Shown here: one piece after another, positions 32,083 to 42,209 of the stretch
How the letters are laid out: each line of letters opens with the position of its first letter
Position numbering within the stretch: the stretch's first letter is position 1
From: Isoetes taiwanensis
Taxonomy: Eukaryota; Streptophyta; Lycopodiopsida; Isoetales; Isoetaceae
Assembly: GCA_021234155.1 (NCBI GenBank)
Contig: JAJEKV010000001.1
Span: 36,938,826 to 37,002,825 of the forward strand
Length of the DNA: 64,000 nucleotides
Direction: 5' to 3'
Program-made: the position numbers and the translations under genes
Notes under the pieces: model-generated
Told to the model about the DNA's origin: nothing
Database searches by the model: none
Seen by the model: the letters and a program-made list of their open reading frames with translations, nothing else

Positions 32083-33893
32083 TAGACTTTTAAGTTCTAC
32101 CACGTCGGGAATCATCATCATATACCCCCAATAACTAACTCCCAAAGATAAACATACATTGGTGAGGTTTGAACCCATGACCAAATGCACATTTATTTTG
32201 GCATTATTGGGCATATACCAACTCATCACATCCGTTGGGCAAAACTTTTGCTTTACATGCACACTTTGTAGGCAGGATTTAATCTCGCCTTAGGAAGTCT
32301 AGGTCCTAGGGGCAACTCTAGGGGAATGGCTTTTTAGCCTCACAATCCTAGTGCCACCTACCATAGTCCCATTGTTTTTTTATTACTTTGTTTAAGGTCC
32401 ATACTAGACTAATCTTGTACAGACTAGCTAGTTTATCCCACTTCCTTCCTTCCCACTACCTTGCGGCAGCCAAAGTGGAGGACACGTATAGGCTTTTAAG
32501 TTCTACCACAGAGATTATCATCGTATACCCCCAATAACCAACTCCCAAAGATAAACATACATTGGCAAGGTTTGAACCCATGACCAAATGCACATTTATT
32601 TTGGCATTATTAAGCATATACCAACTCATCACACATCCGTTGGGTAAAATTTTTGCCTTACATGCACACTTTGTACGCAGGATTTAATCCCGCCTTAGGA
32701 AGTCTAGGTCCTAAGGGCAACTCCAGGGGCATGGCTTTTTAGCCTCACCATCCTAGTGCCACCTACCATAGTCCCATTGTTTTTTTATTACTTTGTTTAA
32801 GGTCCATACTAGACTAATCTTGTACAGACTAGCTAGTTTATCCCACTACCTTATGGAGCCAAAGTGGAGGACACGTATAGGCTTTTAAGTTCTACCACGT
32901 CGGGGATCATCATTGTATACCCCAGTAACCAACTCCCAAAGATAAACATACATTGGCAAGGTTTGAACCCATGACCAAATGCACATTTATTTTGGCATTA
33001 TTGGGCATATACCAACTCATCACATCCGTTGGGCAAAACTTTTGCTTTACATGCACACTTTGTAGGCAGGATTTAATCCCGCCTTAGGAAGTCTAGGTCC
33101 TAGGGGCAACTCTAGGGGCATGGCGTTTTAGCCTCACAATCCTAGTGCCACCTACCATAGTCCCATTGTTTTTATATTACTTTGTTTAAGGTCCATACTA
33201 GACTAATCTTGTACAGACTAGCTAGTTTATCCCACTGCCTTGCGACAGCCAAAGTGGAGGACACGTATAGGCTTTTAAGTTCTACCACGTCGTCATCATC
33301 GTGTACCCCCAGTAACCAACTCCTAAAGATAAATATACATTGGCAAGGTTTAAACCCATGACCAAATGTACATTTATTTTGGCATTACTAGGACTATACC
33401 AACTCACCACACATCCGTTGGGCAAAATTTTTTGCCTTACATGCATACTTTGTAGGTAGGATTTAATCCCGCCTTAGGAAGTCTAGGTCCTAAGGCAACT
33501 CTAGGGGCATGGCTTTTTAGTCTCGCCATCCTAGTGCTACCTACCATAGTCCCATTGTTTTTTTATTACTTTGTTTAAGGTCCATACTAGACTAATCTTG
33601 TACAGACTAGCTAGCTTATCCCACTGCGTTGCGACAGCCAAAGTGGAGGACACATATAGGCTTTTAAGTTCTACCACGTCGGGGATCATCATCGTATACC
33701 CCCAGTAACCAACTCCCAAAGATAAACATACATTGGCAAGGTTTGAACCCATGACCAAATGCACATTTATTTTGGCATTACTAGGCCTATACAAACTCAC
33801 CACACATCCATTGGGCAAAACTTTTGCCTTACATGCACACTTTGTAGGCAGGATTTAATCCCGCCTTAGGAAGTCTAGGTCCTAGGATGCCTT

Positions 33894-34439
33894 AGTTAAG
33901 TCTAATGGACTTAACTGTAATGCAGATCCAATACTTTCTACTGGTTCAAAAAGATTATACACCATGATCATCATGTGTACAATAGAGGCCCAAATTTCCA
34001 GCACTCAAATGTGAGCCATTGTGTGTTTCTAACTATACCAGATACAGCAATGAAAATAGTTGATAGGATGATTTACAGGAATTAATCTTCAATTAAAGCT
34101 GGATGTACTTGAAATTTCACTGCCAAGTGAAAGGCAGCAATTGTTGTAAATAATCTGTTAATGTTGTTTCTGCTAAACCAAGTTTTGTACAGGCAAGGAT
34201 TAAATAGAGGAATATTCTGAAGATTATTATCTCAATAAAGAAATATTTTAAAGATTATCATTGATAATCCTCAGCAGTTATCAAGATAATCTTTGGAATA
34301 TTCCAAAGATGCTGCAAGTTACAGCTTTTAACCTCACTTAGATCTAACGGTGGTCAACGGTTAGATCGTAATAATCTTTTCGCCCAATGGTTTAAGGGTA
34401 GATAATGCTTTAATGACATCATTATCTAGATCATGTTTC
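33894..34439. other. Spacer with a small fold-back sequence
   Basis: No gene was seen. GGAATATTCTGAAGATTATT (34209-34228) is mirrored at 34283-34304, and an inner pair AAGATTATCATTGATAA / TTATCAAGATAATCTT makes a nested hairpin. Confidence 0.5.
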
Positions 34440-37270
34440 TCTGTTTTGCATGTCTCTATTCGGGCGACTGTTATGTCCATGGTGAGCCATCAGATGCCTT
34501 CTCACTTGGTCGTGGTATTTGCCAGGGATGCCCTTTAGCACCACTGCTTTTTACAATTGTCGGAGAGGCTTTATTGCAGTTATTCACCGTTGCAACCACA
34601 GACTGACTTCTCTATGGTCTTGCAATGGAGGATGGCACACAAGAGGTTTGCAATCAATATGCAGACGACACGTTAAGCTGTCAAATTGCTCTTAGACACT
34701 TTCTCATTGGCTTTCGGTGTCCTTGTGGGATGGCAGAAGTGTACAGCTTTATGGATATTGGATACTCCGATTCCGGCATGTATACATGATTATCCATGGA
34801 TCTTACTTGCTCATGGACAGGCCATCAAGTTGTTAGGATTCCAGTTGGCATCCATGTTACTGCTGGAGATGCATGGGAGGAGATCATTAAGGGTTTGGAG
34901 AAGCACTTGTTCTGGTGATCCACGGCAAAGTTGTCTCTTGCAGGTCGCACATAGTACCCATGTCTATATGGCATCCTTACTGCCAGCCCCACAGATCAAA
35001 GTACGTGAGCTCATTGCAATAGTTCGGAACTTTATATGGGAAGGTGTTGTGATTAAGGTGGCTTGGTCGAAGTGCATCCTACCAAAATGGGCAGGTGGTC
35101 TGGGTATGATGGACTTCTTACTGCAGAGCAAAGTCCTTATTTCAAAGTTCATTTGAAGACTCTTGAATGGTGAAGATGACTCTCCTGGTTTACGCCTTCT
35201 TAGACAAACTCTTGGTCGCTGCATCCCTCTAAGCAAGAAGGCAGTCAAACCAGTCCTAACTTGGGCATTATTTCAGCCTATGCAGCCTTTTCCAAGTGCT
35301 TCTCCATTTCTGCATGGATTATTGATAGCATGGGAGGCAATCAAATGCCTCTTTTAGCCATGCCCTTCCATCTAGACCCTATTGGAGATTCCACGGTGGT
35401 GGGCACCACTGCCTCCAAACCCCTCAGCACCTCCACTGGTAGCATCAGTTCATCCCCTTACACAAAGATGATGGGTTCTTACAGATGTTGTCTGTATTCA
35501 AGCATGGTATGAGGCCGGTCGCCTACTGTCTTGGCCTAAATTTCAGGCAATGTTCCTGCTCTCTCGTTGGGGTGTGTCTGTCTGGGAGAAGGTCGCAAAA
35601 AATTTTCCTCTTATGGTGCAAGTTGGTGTTACTAAAAGGGTGCTTTGGGACTGTCATCAAAAGATTACAAAAGCAAGCACTTTGTCAAATCAGTATATCG
35701 CCTTCTTTGAGAACCACAACCCCTCCAGTTGCCAGTGGGTGGCACCTATAGGTTCCACAGTCACTTTGCGTCGTACATGGCGATGGCTTTGGGATAAGTT
35801 GCTCCACCCTAAAGTCTTTGTACTACTGGTGATAGTTATCCACAGGTGCCTGCGGGGCATAAAATTGCTACTGGGTAGCAGAAATCACCATCCAGACGCC
35901 GTTTAAAAGTGCTTAAAAACGACGGTTTTTAAACACATAATATTTGGTGCTTATTCAGACAAGCATATGAGATTTTCTAGATGATTCACAAGAATTCTTC
36001 ATGAAACTGACTCAAACTTGACCTCCTAATTCGATTTTTGCATCCCCAATCTAATGGAACAGACGTCATTATATTTTATGAAGCCGTTTGTGAGATATAT
36101 GCTTTTACCTCATAGATACCATATATCGTTTTTTTAGCTTTTTCACTACCAATTCTCTATAGAATGATCTGAAACTTGACTTCCAAAGGCATTTTTATAT
36201 TATGAATCCAATGGAATAGATAGCATCAAATTCTGTGGTGTAGTTTGTAAGATATTAGCTTTTTACAGTAAAACATCAGAAATCGTGTTTTTGTCTCTTG
36301 CTGTGAAAATACTCAATGGATTTACTTGAAGCTTGGTGAAGCTACGAATTTAATGGAACTGATGGCAATCGAATCCATAAAGTATTTTATGAGATATTGG
36401 TTTCTACTCTATGGCAATCCTGATCTAATTTTTCATGATTGTGCTCAAAATATGCACATGTACAATGGATGTCGATTTCAATGAGCCATAGCTTGCTTTA
36501 TTTGGTGAAGTAGATCAAATGCCACAAATGGAGAGCCGCTACTATTGCGAAGCCAGGATCATATTAAGAAATTCTAGCCCTTGATTAGTTTTGACGGTCA
36601 TGATGATCTGAGTCTCCTCATTGTGAACTCATAGTGCTTATGTATTTATATGTTTTGCCAAAAATTGTACTCCACTAGCAATTTTGTACCTTGCATGTTA
36701 ATGCCTTCTGACATTGTTATGATCCTGGTATATCTGCAATATGCCTGCTCTGCCTTTCAGACGAGACTCTTGAGCATTGTCTCTTCTATTGTCCAGAGGT
36801 TCAGCCGACATGGTCCTGGCTACAAGGCTTGTTTAACAGTGCATTGGACTGCCGATGCATCCTCTTGGCATCCTATCCGAATGCATGGCCCCCAGCTAAA
36901 CAAAGGGCATTCCATCTTGGATCTGGTTGGCTCATGTGGTAGATATGGGAGCGTCGCAGACACCACATCTTTTAGGGCATTTATTGATCTGCGCGTGGTG
37001 TTATTATGGTGGCCCAGAAAAAGATACTGACAGCTTACAAGTGTTCCTCCCTTGAGTAAAAAATGATGGAACGTATCTGGATTCAGTATCTTCAAATTGG
37101 TTCTTATCATTAATATCCTATTCTGGAGTAAGTACATTGTGCTCCAGGCTCGTGCTCCTGTGGCATCTTTTTGTGCTTACATAGTTAGATGAGACATGTA
37201 AATTTTGTATTTTTTATATCTGATTAATAAACTTTTTGGCTTTTTATCCTTCAAAAAAAAAAAAAAAAAA

Positions 37271-37310
<40 letters not shown>
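34440..37310 (+). mobile_element. L1-like LINE relic, copy C, with poly(A)/(TAA)n tail
   Basis: 5'-truncated plus-strand copy of the same L1-like family as copies A and B. From 34470 a broken frame carries GRGICQGCPLAPLLFTIVGE and then NQYADDT near 34650-34675. It continues with LLDTFSLAFGVLVGWQKCTA (34688 on), matching copy A nearly word for word. The VRELIAIVRNFIWEG block follows near 35005. A zinc-binding tail (CLLCLSDETLEHCLFYCPEV, about 36745-36805, the zf-RVT pattern) follows after an interruption at 35907-36650. The 3' end is poly(A) 37253-37272 running into (TAA)n to about 37310. Many stops and frameshifts. Confidence 0.87.
35907..36650. repeat. Inserted block with about three degenerate ~150-bp repeats
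   Basis: This stretch separates the thumb and zinc-tail parts of LINE copy C. Variants of (A)AT(C/T)(T/C)AATGGAA(C/T)AGA occur at 36048, 36205 and 36347. Each is preceded by an AAACTTGAC-type word and followed by TTTTATGA(A/G)...GAGATAT. Units are 142-157 bp apart and strongly diverged. No coding capacity was seen. The origin is unknown. Confidence 0.55.
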
Positions 37311-37632
37311 GTATAATAATAATAACAACAGTATGGAAGATTCTACTCACTTGAGATGTGAATGTGGTTGAGGTATTTATCACTTTGTGGCAGATACACC
37401 GACCATGAACTAGACACTATCTTCTTCAGCTATTACATCCACAAAGAAATATCTCAAATACACATGTAAGGGATGGCTTTTACTTGAATGAATGGTGTGG
37501 ATTATAAATCTGAAAATAACAAGCATTAATCAGATGCAGTTGTGCGACCCATGTGGTAATGTGACCATATTTAATTATTAGTGCCTGCTAGTACTACTTT
37601 CGTAAATATGTCATGGCTTATATATTAGAGTA
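37311..37632. other. Gene-less stretch
   Basis: AT-rich sequence after the LINE tail. Nothing was recognised. Confidence 0.4.
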
Positions 37633-38700
37633 TTTTTTTTTTTTTTTTTGTAGGCAAGCTTTTTTTATTTTCTATTGATAGTAAAAACAAGGTACACGAC
37701 CTTATTGGAGTAGGCTCCACAATAGGCCACATAGAAAATATTTAAGTACAATGGTCTACCAGATATTCATTGGTAGCTCATCCAACATTCCAAAATCAGA
37801 GTCTACAAACTGATATAGACCTTCTCTACCTGAACAAAGATTGAGGTCAATGTGTAATCTGCAACTGCGACCATTTGAAGCTCACCACCGTAAAATACAA
37901 GCAATTGAAAGAGCATTGGAAGCAACTATCATTCCGCGCGTTTACTTGGCTAGAATCCATCCTGCAGCATCGTACTACAGAAGATTAAGTCCCTGTTCCA
38001 TATATGTACTAGGGGACTCAATGCTCCATCTTCCAACAGTGCAGAAGATCATGCTGGCCTGCCCACTAGGGGTGGTCCAATTGCTAACCAAAAGCTCCTC
38101 CTATTACTAGCATAGGCCACAACTGAAAAATGCTCAACTTCCTCATTGATCCGAAATTAAGCTCCCCTTGGACACTTGTATCACAGCTCAATAAGTTAGC
38201 AGCAGTAAAGAATACTTGGTCTCCCGCCCAAGGCTCCTTAATCAGACCCCTTTCATTATCCAAGGAAAGTTCAGTACCATGCCCGTCCATAGAATCTGAT
38301 TTCCCCTTGCTGGGAAAGGGGAAGGATGACATTGAAGTAGCCAAGACTAAAGATATTAGAGTATTACCCCCAGTTAATTCTTCTCATACTTAGAGAAGAA
38401 GTGAAATTTAGGTGCACCATATTCAAACATCCTTTAAGCTTCTAATGACATTCTTGGATGTCGGTGGATGTGAGAGGGTGACACTTCCTTCAATACAAGA
38501 GTTACTTTACTCCTTGCAAGATCCATTGCCATTCCAATAAAAGAACCATAGTAGAATACCCAATAGCTAGTGCAAAAGACTGCACACTTATAATGCAAAG
38601 GACTCTACGCCGAAGATGAGTAGAAATGACAGATTTGAGATTGAGGAAGCTTCAAGAGCAATTTCTGCCATCCAACGAATTAGCTGGCCAGAAGCAACAA
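37633..38700 (-). other. Possible minus-strand retroelement fragment
   Basis: The T-run at 37633-37649 is followed by GTAGGCAAGCTTTTTTTATT. On the minus strand this reads as an A-tail after an AT-rich 3' end, similar in style to L1-like copy C. A minus-strand frame at 38344-38084 is Ser/Gly-rich and might be ORF1-like, but no motif supports it. Confidence 0.3.
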
Positions 38701-38720
38701 TGAAATTGGGGGAAAGAAAA

Positions 38721-39480
38721 GAATTGAATTGAATTGACTTTTGTCATACATAGAGAACAAAAGGTCTACGGGACTCAATATAAAAAAAATAGCAAGCCCA
38801 TTATTGATTATGATTAAATACCCCTATTTCGAAAAGTTTTCGAGCAGTGAACCTTAACTATATATTTCTACATATTAATGAGACGGTGCAGGATTTATTT
38901 CATCCCGCTTGTTAAGAACCTCCAGGATAATGGATGATAATGTCATTACTAAAGGCATATGCAAGAGCAAATATAATGGTTGACTAGGTGTGTTCAGGTC
39001 AATATATTGTACTTGAATAGCCACAAACATGAGGCAAATATTAAATGTGACATTCATCTTCAATATGACCGATCTGAAACATTGACATACCCTATTTTCA
39101 AGTTCCTCATGGCCCCATCTGCATGTTTTGAATCTAAGATGGTATGCATATGAATAGATGCAATTGTTTTATGTCTCTTCATGGGCAAATATACGTGCAA
39201 GTGTGGGATTGATATTTCTTTTCTAGTGTGTTGTTTTGACCTTTTTCAAAGCACTAGCATCCCATAGCTTATCAAGGAAGCATGTGCCGAGATACTACTT
39301 CAAGTGACTGTGATCTTCATTATTTTGCAGTTATACACATCCCTAGTCCTGAATATTCCATCTAGAGAATCAACTTGCACGTTTCTCCTTCCAGCAAGCT
39401 TTAGAACATTGTTGAGTGTGTAAGCTAGATTCGGAAGTTGGGTATCTCTCATGTTCACTACCTTTTGGCAATAATATGGC
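38721..39480 (-). mobile_element. Pentanucleotide-tailed LINE family, copy 3 (3' fragment)
   Basis: Minus-strand fragment. The tail is GAATTGAATTGAATTGA (38721-38737), a TTCAA-type pentanucleotide, not TTCTA. GGTCTACGGGACTCAATA (38762-38779) and TTTTCGAGCAGTGAACCTTA correspond to GGCCTATGGGACCCAAGTA and TTTTCGGGGGAAAAACCTTA at 54.3 kb. Around 39230-39420 the sequence follows that at 3250-3490 (GTGTTGTTTTGACCTTTTTC against GTGTTGTCTTGACGTGTTC). It is strongly diverged, so it is an old copy. Confidence 0.65.
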
Positions 39481-39531
39481 CGAAATCAGAAACGATATCA
39501 AATATAACATAAGGTTTGTATGGCTTGAGAT

Positions 39532-39592
39532 GGTATTCATATAAGAATACCGTATAAGCTGATGGTAGCATCCTGGATTCCAAAAATGGGAA
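39532..39592. promoter_or_regulatory. Two small hairpins upstream of the HUH gene
   Basis: GGTATTC-ATATAA-GAATACC (39532-39551) and GATTCC-AAAAATG-GGAATC (39573-39591) can each form a short stem-loop. They sit 200-260 bases before the start of the HUH replicase-like gene, where a replication origin or subterminal recognition site would be plausible. That role is inference. Confidence 0.35.
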
Positions 39593-39791
39593 TCTAGGGT
39601 TGGAATTTGGCTATTGGTCGAGAGTTCTTTGGTTCACGTGGGCAGGCCGCACTTGGCGAGGACGCAGATGGGCGCCTATTCCTGGCATGATAGGTGTCGT
39701 CTGATGTCTATAACTGAGGATTGCATGGCCTATCAGGAATTGGTCTGGCGACTCCAGCTACAGGTGATGGTTCTATTTTGTCTGTGGCACC

Positions 39792-40811
39792 ATGTCTTTG
39801 AGGAGGGCAGCCAAGGAAGGGAAGGGGGTCGCCTCTTCTATGCCTCCTTCTCTGAGCTCATTGGAAACTGGGTCCTCATCTAGAGGCTCTCAAACAGGAG
39901 GGCCTGCTGTTGGCCCTTCCCTTGGACAGGATTGGACTGCCATAGATGTCAGTATGACACTGGGTCTGTCTGGGCAAGACGTCCCCACGAGCTTCTATGA
40001 TGCCCTTGTTGGTTTCTACAACAGACGATGCTTGGCTAGGGCCGTGGCCCTGGAGCGTGGTGCAAGTGTGGATCACTTGCACTGCCAGGCTATATTTAGA
40101 GCCCGGTTCAAGAGTCCCAGGGCTATGAATGATGCGATTAAGAAAGACTTTGATTGGGCGTCAAAACCAGCAGGCGTGATTCTGGTGTGCAAGGCCCTCA
40201 AGAATAGACGCCTCCACTGCTTTGAAAGGATGGTTGGGTATTGCATGAAGGATGTTGGCAAGCTCCACTATGTTCGCCATCTGCATAACATCACCGAGTC
40301 TGTTATTGAGAAGGAAAAAGACTTGTATTTGAGGTGGAGGGCTGGTGATACGAAGAGCCTTGTTGTTCTAGATAATAAGAACATTTTGAATAGAGCTGCA
40401 CACTTTGTCAATTACCATGGCAACCGTAGGCTAACTGCCAGTCTGTTGTATATCTTGGCCAGGATGATCCGATCTGAAAAGTTTATTCTCTCTAGCTCGT
40501 GGATTATACCTTCAAACATAGTTCACATCAATGAGCACCGAGTTCGAGCAGCTTGGAGGATTTTGCTGAACCCCAGCCACTGCAAGTCCTCTGACATGAG
40601 GACCATCTTATTTGGGTTGCCAGCTGGGTTTGTGCCAATGGAGAGGAATGGGCCTGGCCGCAGGCATTGTTGGGATGACACCATTCCTGCTGATGAGGAG
40701 GATAACAATTTTGAGGATATCGATGACCTTTCTTATAGTGCTGATAGTCCTGTGCGGTTATACTCGAACCTGGTGCGGATTATATCCTCATCCACAAAGG
40801 TTATCGCATGA
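39792..40811 (+). CDS. Putative single-tyrosine HUH replicase/transposase (Rep-like), 339 aa
   Basis: Intact frame without introns. Residues 1-45 are Ser/Gly-rich. AIDVSMTLGL (50-59) could be motif I, VDHLHCQAIFRARF (93-106) contains the HUH motif HLH at 95-97, and GYCMKDVG (149-156) is a YxxKD motif with Tyr150 and Lys153. The order and ~50-residue spacing match Rep-type HUH endonucleases, which nick one DNA strand and stay linked through tyrosine. There is one tyrosine, not the YY of Helitrons, and no helicase follows. The C-terminal half (160-290) is helical-looking, with an acidic patch (DEEDNNFEDIDD). Candidates are a Replitron-type eukaryotic Y1 transposase or an integrated single-stranded DNA replicon Rep. 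An in-frame TGA at 39765 limits upstream extension. Intactness amid relics suggests it is recent or maintained. Confidence 0.6.
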   Translation: MSLRRAAKEGKGVASSMPPSLSSLETGSSSRGSQTGGPAVGPSLGQDWTAIDVSMTLGLSGQDVPTSFYDALVGFYNRRCLARAVALERGASVDHLHCQAIFRARFKSPRAMNDAIKKDFDWASKPAGVILVCKALKNRRLHCFERMVGYCMKDVGKLHYVRHLHNITESVIEKEKDLYLRWRAGDTKSLVVLDNKNILNRAAHFVNYHGNRRLTASLLYILARMIRSEKFILSSSWIIPSNIVHINEHRVRAAWRILLNPSHCKSSDMRTILFGLPAGFVPMERNGPGRRHCWDDTIPADEEDNNFEDIDDLSYSADSPVRLYSNLVRIISSSTKVIA

Positions 40812-40909
40812 TAGCCGTTGGTTGATAGAGTTATTTGGGTGTTCATTGTACAGTTCAAGTTGCAGTTTTCTTGTTTTCATGTGTTTCTTTGGTGTACAGC
40901 TGCAGGAGT

Positions 40910-41301
40910 AATGGACGGTGACCCGGACCCAGTTGGTGGTGTACGACAGCCTGTTCTATCCTTGCCAGAATCTTTAATTTCCTCTAGTATTGATGCCTCT
41001 CATCTCGATACCGGAGGCAGTCTTCTCTGCTCAAGAGTTTGTTAGCAATGTGATTCAGGTGGGTACTGAGGCATATAGGATAGTAGCATCACTCCATGTG
41101 CTTAGGCGACAGCTCAGGTCATTATATATGTCCATTGATAGTGCCATAGCTATTGTGGAGTGGGAGCACCTGGGTGTCCTAGTGTCAGAGCTGCATACGC
41201 TGCGCTCTCATATGAGCCCTGCAAGAGCCTTTCTTATGCAAGAGATATGTCAGTTGGATGCGGTGATAAGGCATGCGCAGAGTGGCCTTGCCATGAACTA
41301 G
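40910..41301 (+). CDS. Hypothetical second reading frame downstream of the HUH gene
   Basis: A frame beginning MDGDPDPVGGVRQPVLSLPE at 40910 overlaps another (40990-41301) encoding VFSAQEFVSNVIQVGTEAYR and ELHTLRSHMSPARAFLMQEI, which is helical and ends at a TAG. The two may be one protein split by a frameshift near 41000-41040, lying about 100 bases after the HUH gene on the same strand. No family was recognised. Its position suggests an accessory product or a broken C-terminal part of the same element. Confidence 0.3.
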
Positions 41302-41393
41302 TGCTTGATTTATCCTTGTGCTTTGTTATCTATGTTTTTGTATTTACATGTGAACTTGTGATCTTCCCTTCATGTGGCCGTCTACTGTAGTGC

Positions 41394-42113
41394 TTGCAGG
41401 AGCACACTAATGTTGGAGAGCTCAACCTCCTTGGTTTGGTTGAGTCTCCTTCAATACATTGTACAGTTTGGTTTTGGGTAATGCCACGGTTCTATTGCAA
41501 TAGCAATAGAACCGACATTCCTTGGATGGGGACGCCTTACCTGGCATCTCCTATTTATACTGCCTCCTTCCTCTTTTGCAATCATCGGCGTTCTCCTCTT
41601 GAGTGGGTTTTTGATAAGTTTCAAAGAAAGATGTGGGCACAACCAAAGACGAAGATGATTCTTTATAGACAAAATATGAATCCTAGGCTGGAAATGGCTC
41701 AATATTTGGCGGATAATATCTCTATAAAGAAGAGGCATGCAATTGGTAGGATTCGCCTTAGTTCTCATCATTTGGGTGTGGAAACGGGTAGATGGGGGCA
41801 TATAATTCCTCGGTCGGAAAGATATTGTAAGGTGTGTGGTGAAGATCAAGTAGAAGACGAAGAACACACGCTACTTAGGTGTGAAGCTTACTACTCACTT
41901 CGGGTTCAACATGATATTCTTGCTGAGGATCTTCAAACTTTCTTCTCCATGAAAGGGGAGAAAATTGGTGCCTATTTGCTGGATCTTTTACAACTTAGAG
42001 AGATTTGTTTAAAAAGGTTGAATAGTCTTCTTGAAGAAGAAGATATTTTGAGTGAGAGTGACGAGCAAGATGAGGACTCTGAGACTCATTTGCTCTTTTA
42101 TGATTGTATCTAA
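41394..42113 (+). CDS. LINE ORF2 C-terminal zinc-binding tail in an open 239-aa frame
   Basis: Residues about 69-175 look like the C-terminus of a LINE ORF2. RLSSHHLGVETGRWGHIIPR is followed by ERYCKVCGEDQVEDEEHTLL and RCEAYYSLR, with a CxxC...H...C set (C145, C148, H158, C163). Residues 175-239 are acidic. The first ~65 residues come from a repeated hairpin-bearing sequence also found at 47.73 kb, which there lacks the LINE part. The LINE fragment (about 41598-42179) therefore appears inserted in that repeat and fused to its reading frame. Protein expression is unproven. Confidence 0.55.
   Translation: MQEHTNVGELNLLGLVESPSIHCTVWFWVMPRFYCNSNRTDIPWMGTPYLASPIYTASFLFCNHRRSPLEWVFDKFQRKMWAQPKTKMILYRQNMNPRLEMAQYLADNISIKKRHAIGRIRLSSHHLGVETGRWGHIIPRSERYCKVCGEDQVEDEEHTLLRCEAYYSLRVQHDILAEDLQTFFSMKGEKIGAYLLDLLQLREICLKRLNSLLEEEDILSESDEQDEDSETHLLFYDCI
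41481..41597 (+). repeat. Hairpin repeat unit, copy 1
   Basis: Contains a perfect 11-bp stem GGTTCTATTGC (41488-41498) / GCAATAGAACC (41503-41513) with loop AATA. It is followed by CATTCCTTGGATGGG and then about 75 bp shared with copy 2 at 47.7 kb. The unit resumes at 42180-42209 after the LINE-tail insertion. Confidence 0.85.
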
Positions 42114-42209
42114 ATATGGGATGTCTTTTAGGCCTTTTAGGCCTCCCAAAGATTTAATACACTTTCTTCTTCTTTCTTTCTTTCCATTCTACTCATTTGG
42201 GCTCTACAA

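Larger units (their letters stand above)
25671..33893. repeat. Tandem array of ~390-bp SINE-like units (interrupted by a Helitron)
   Basis: About 11 units in one orientation (26165-28292 and 32083-33893) are preceded by one full and one partial unit in the opposite orientation (25671-26165). Landmarks such as CATGCACACTTTGTAGGC recur at about 26221, 26594, 26910, 27299, 27687, 28077, then 32258, 32660, 33050, 33438 and 33831. Subtracting the Helitron length leaves a regular ~390-bp spacing. Each unit carries a GGTTCAAACC box (25806-25815 in the inverted unit). Some carry TGGTATAGGCC about 45 bases upstream (26141 onward). These resemble pol III B and A boxes, so the unit may derive from a SINE. 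Minus-strand short frames inside it are probably chance. Confidence 0.9.

Noticed and set aside
26165-33893. Recurrent minus-strand frame with PNNAKINVHLVMGSNLANV
   Set aside because: It is the same ~390-bp repeat unit translated again and again, interrupted in most units. It also contains the proposed pol III boxes, so it is better explained as non-coding repeat.
25671-33893. CRISPR-like regular spacing
   Set aside because: The units are ~390 bp, near-identical throughout and without unique spacers. This is an ordinary tandem array in a eukaryotic genome.
39792-40811. Reading the HUH gene as a Helitron RepHel fragment
   Set aside because: Helitron Rep has two adjacent tyrosines and a fused helicase. 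Here there is a single YxxK and no helicase motif downstream.
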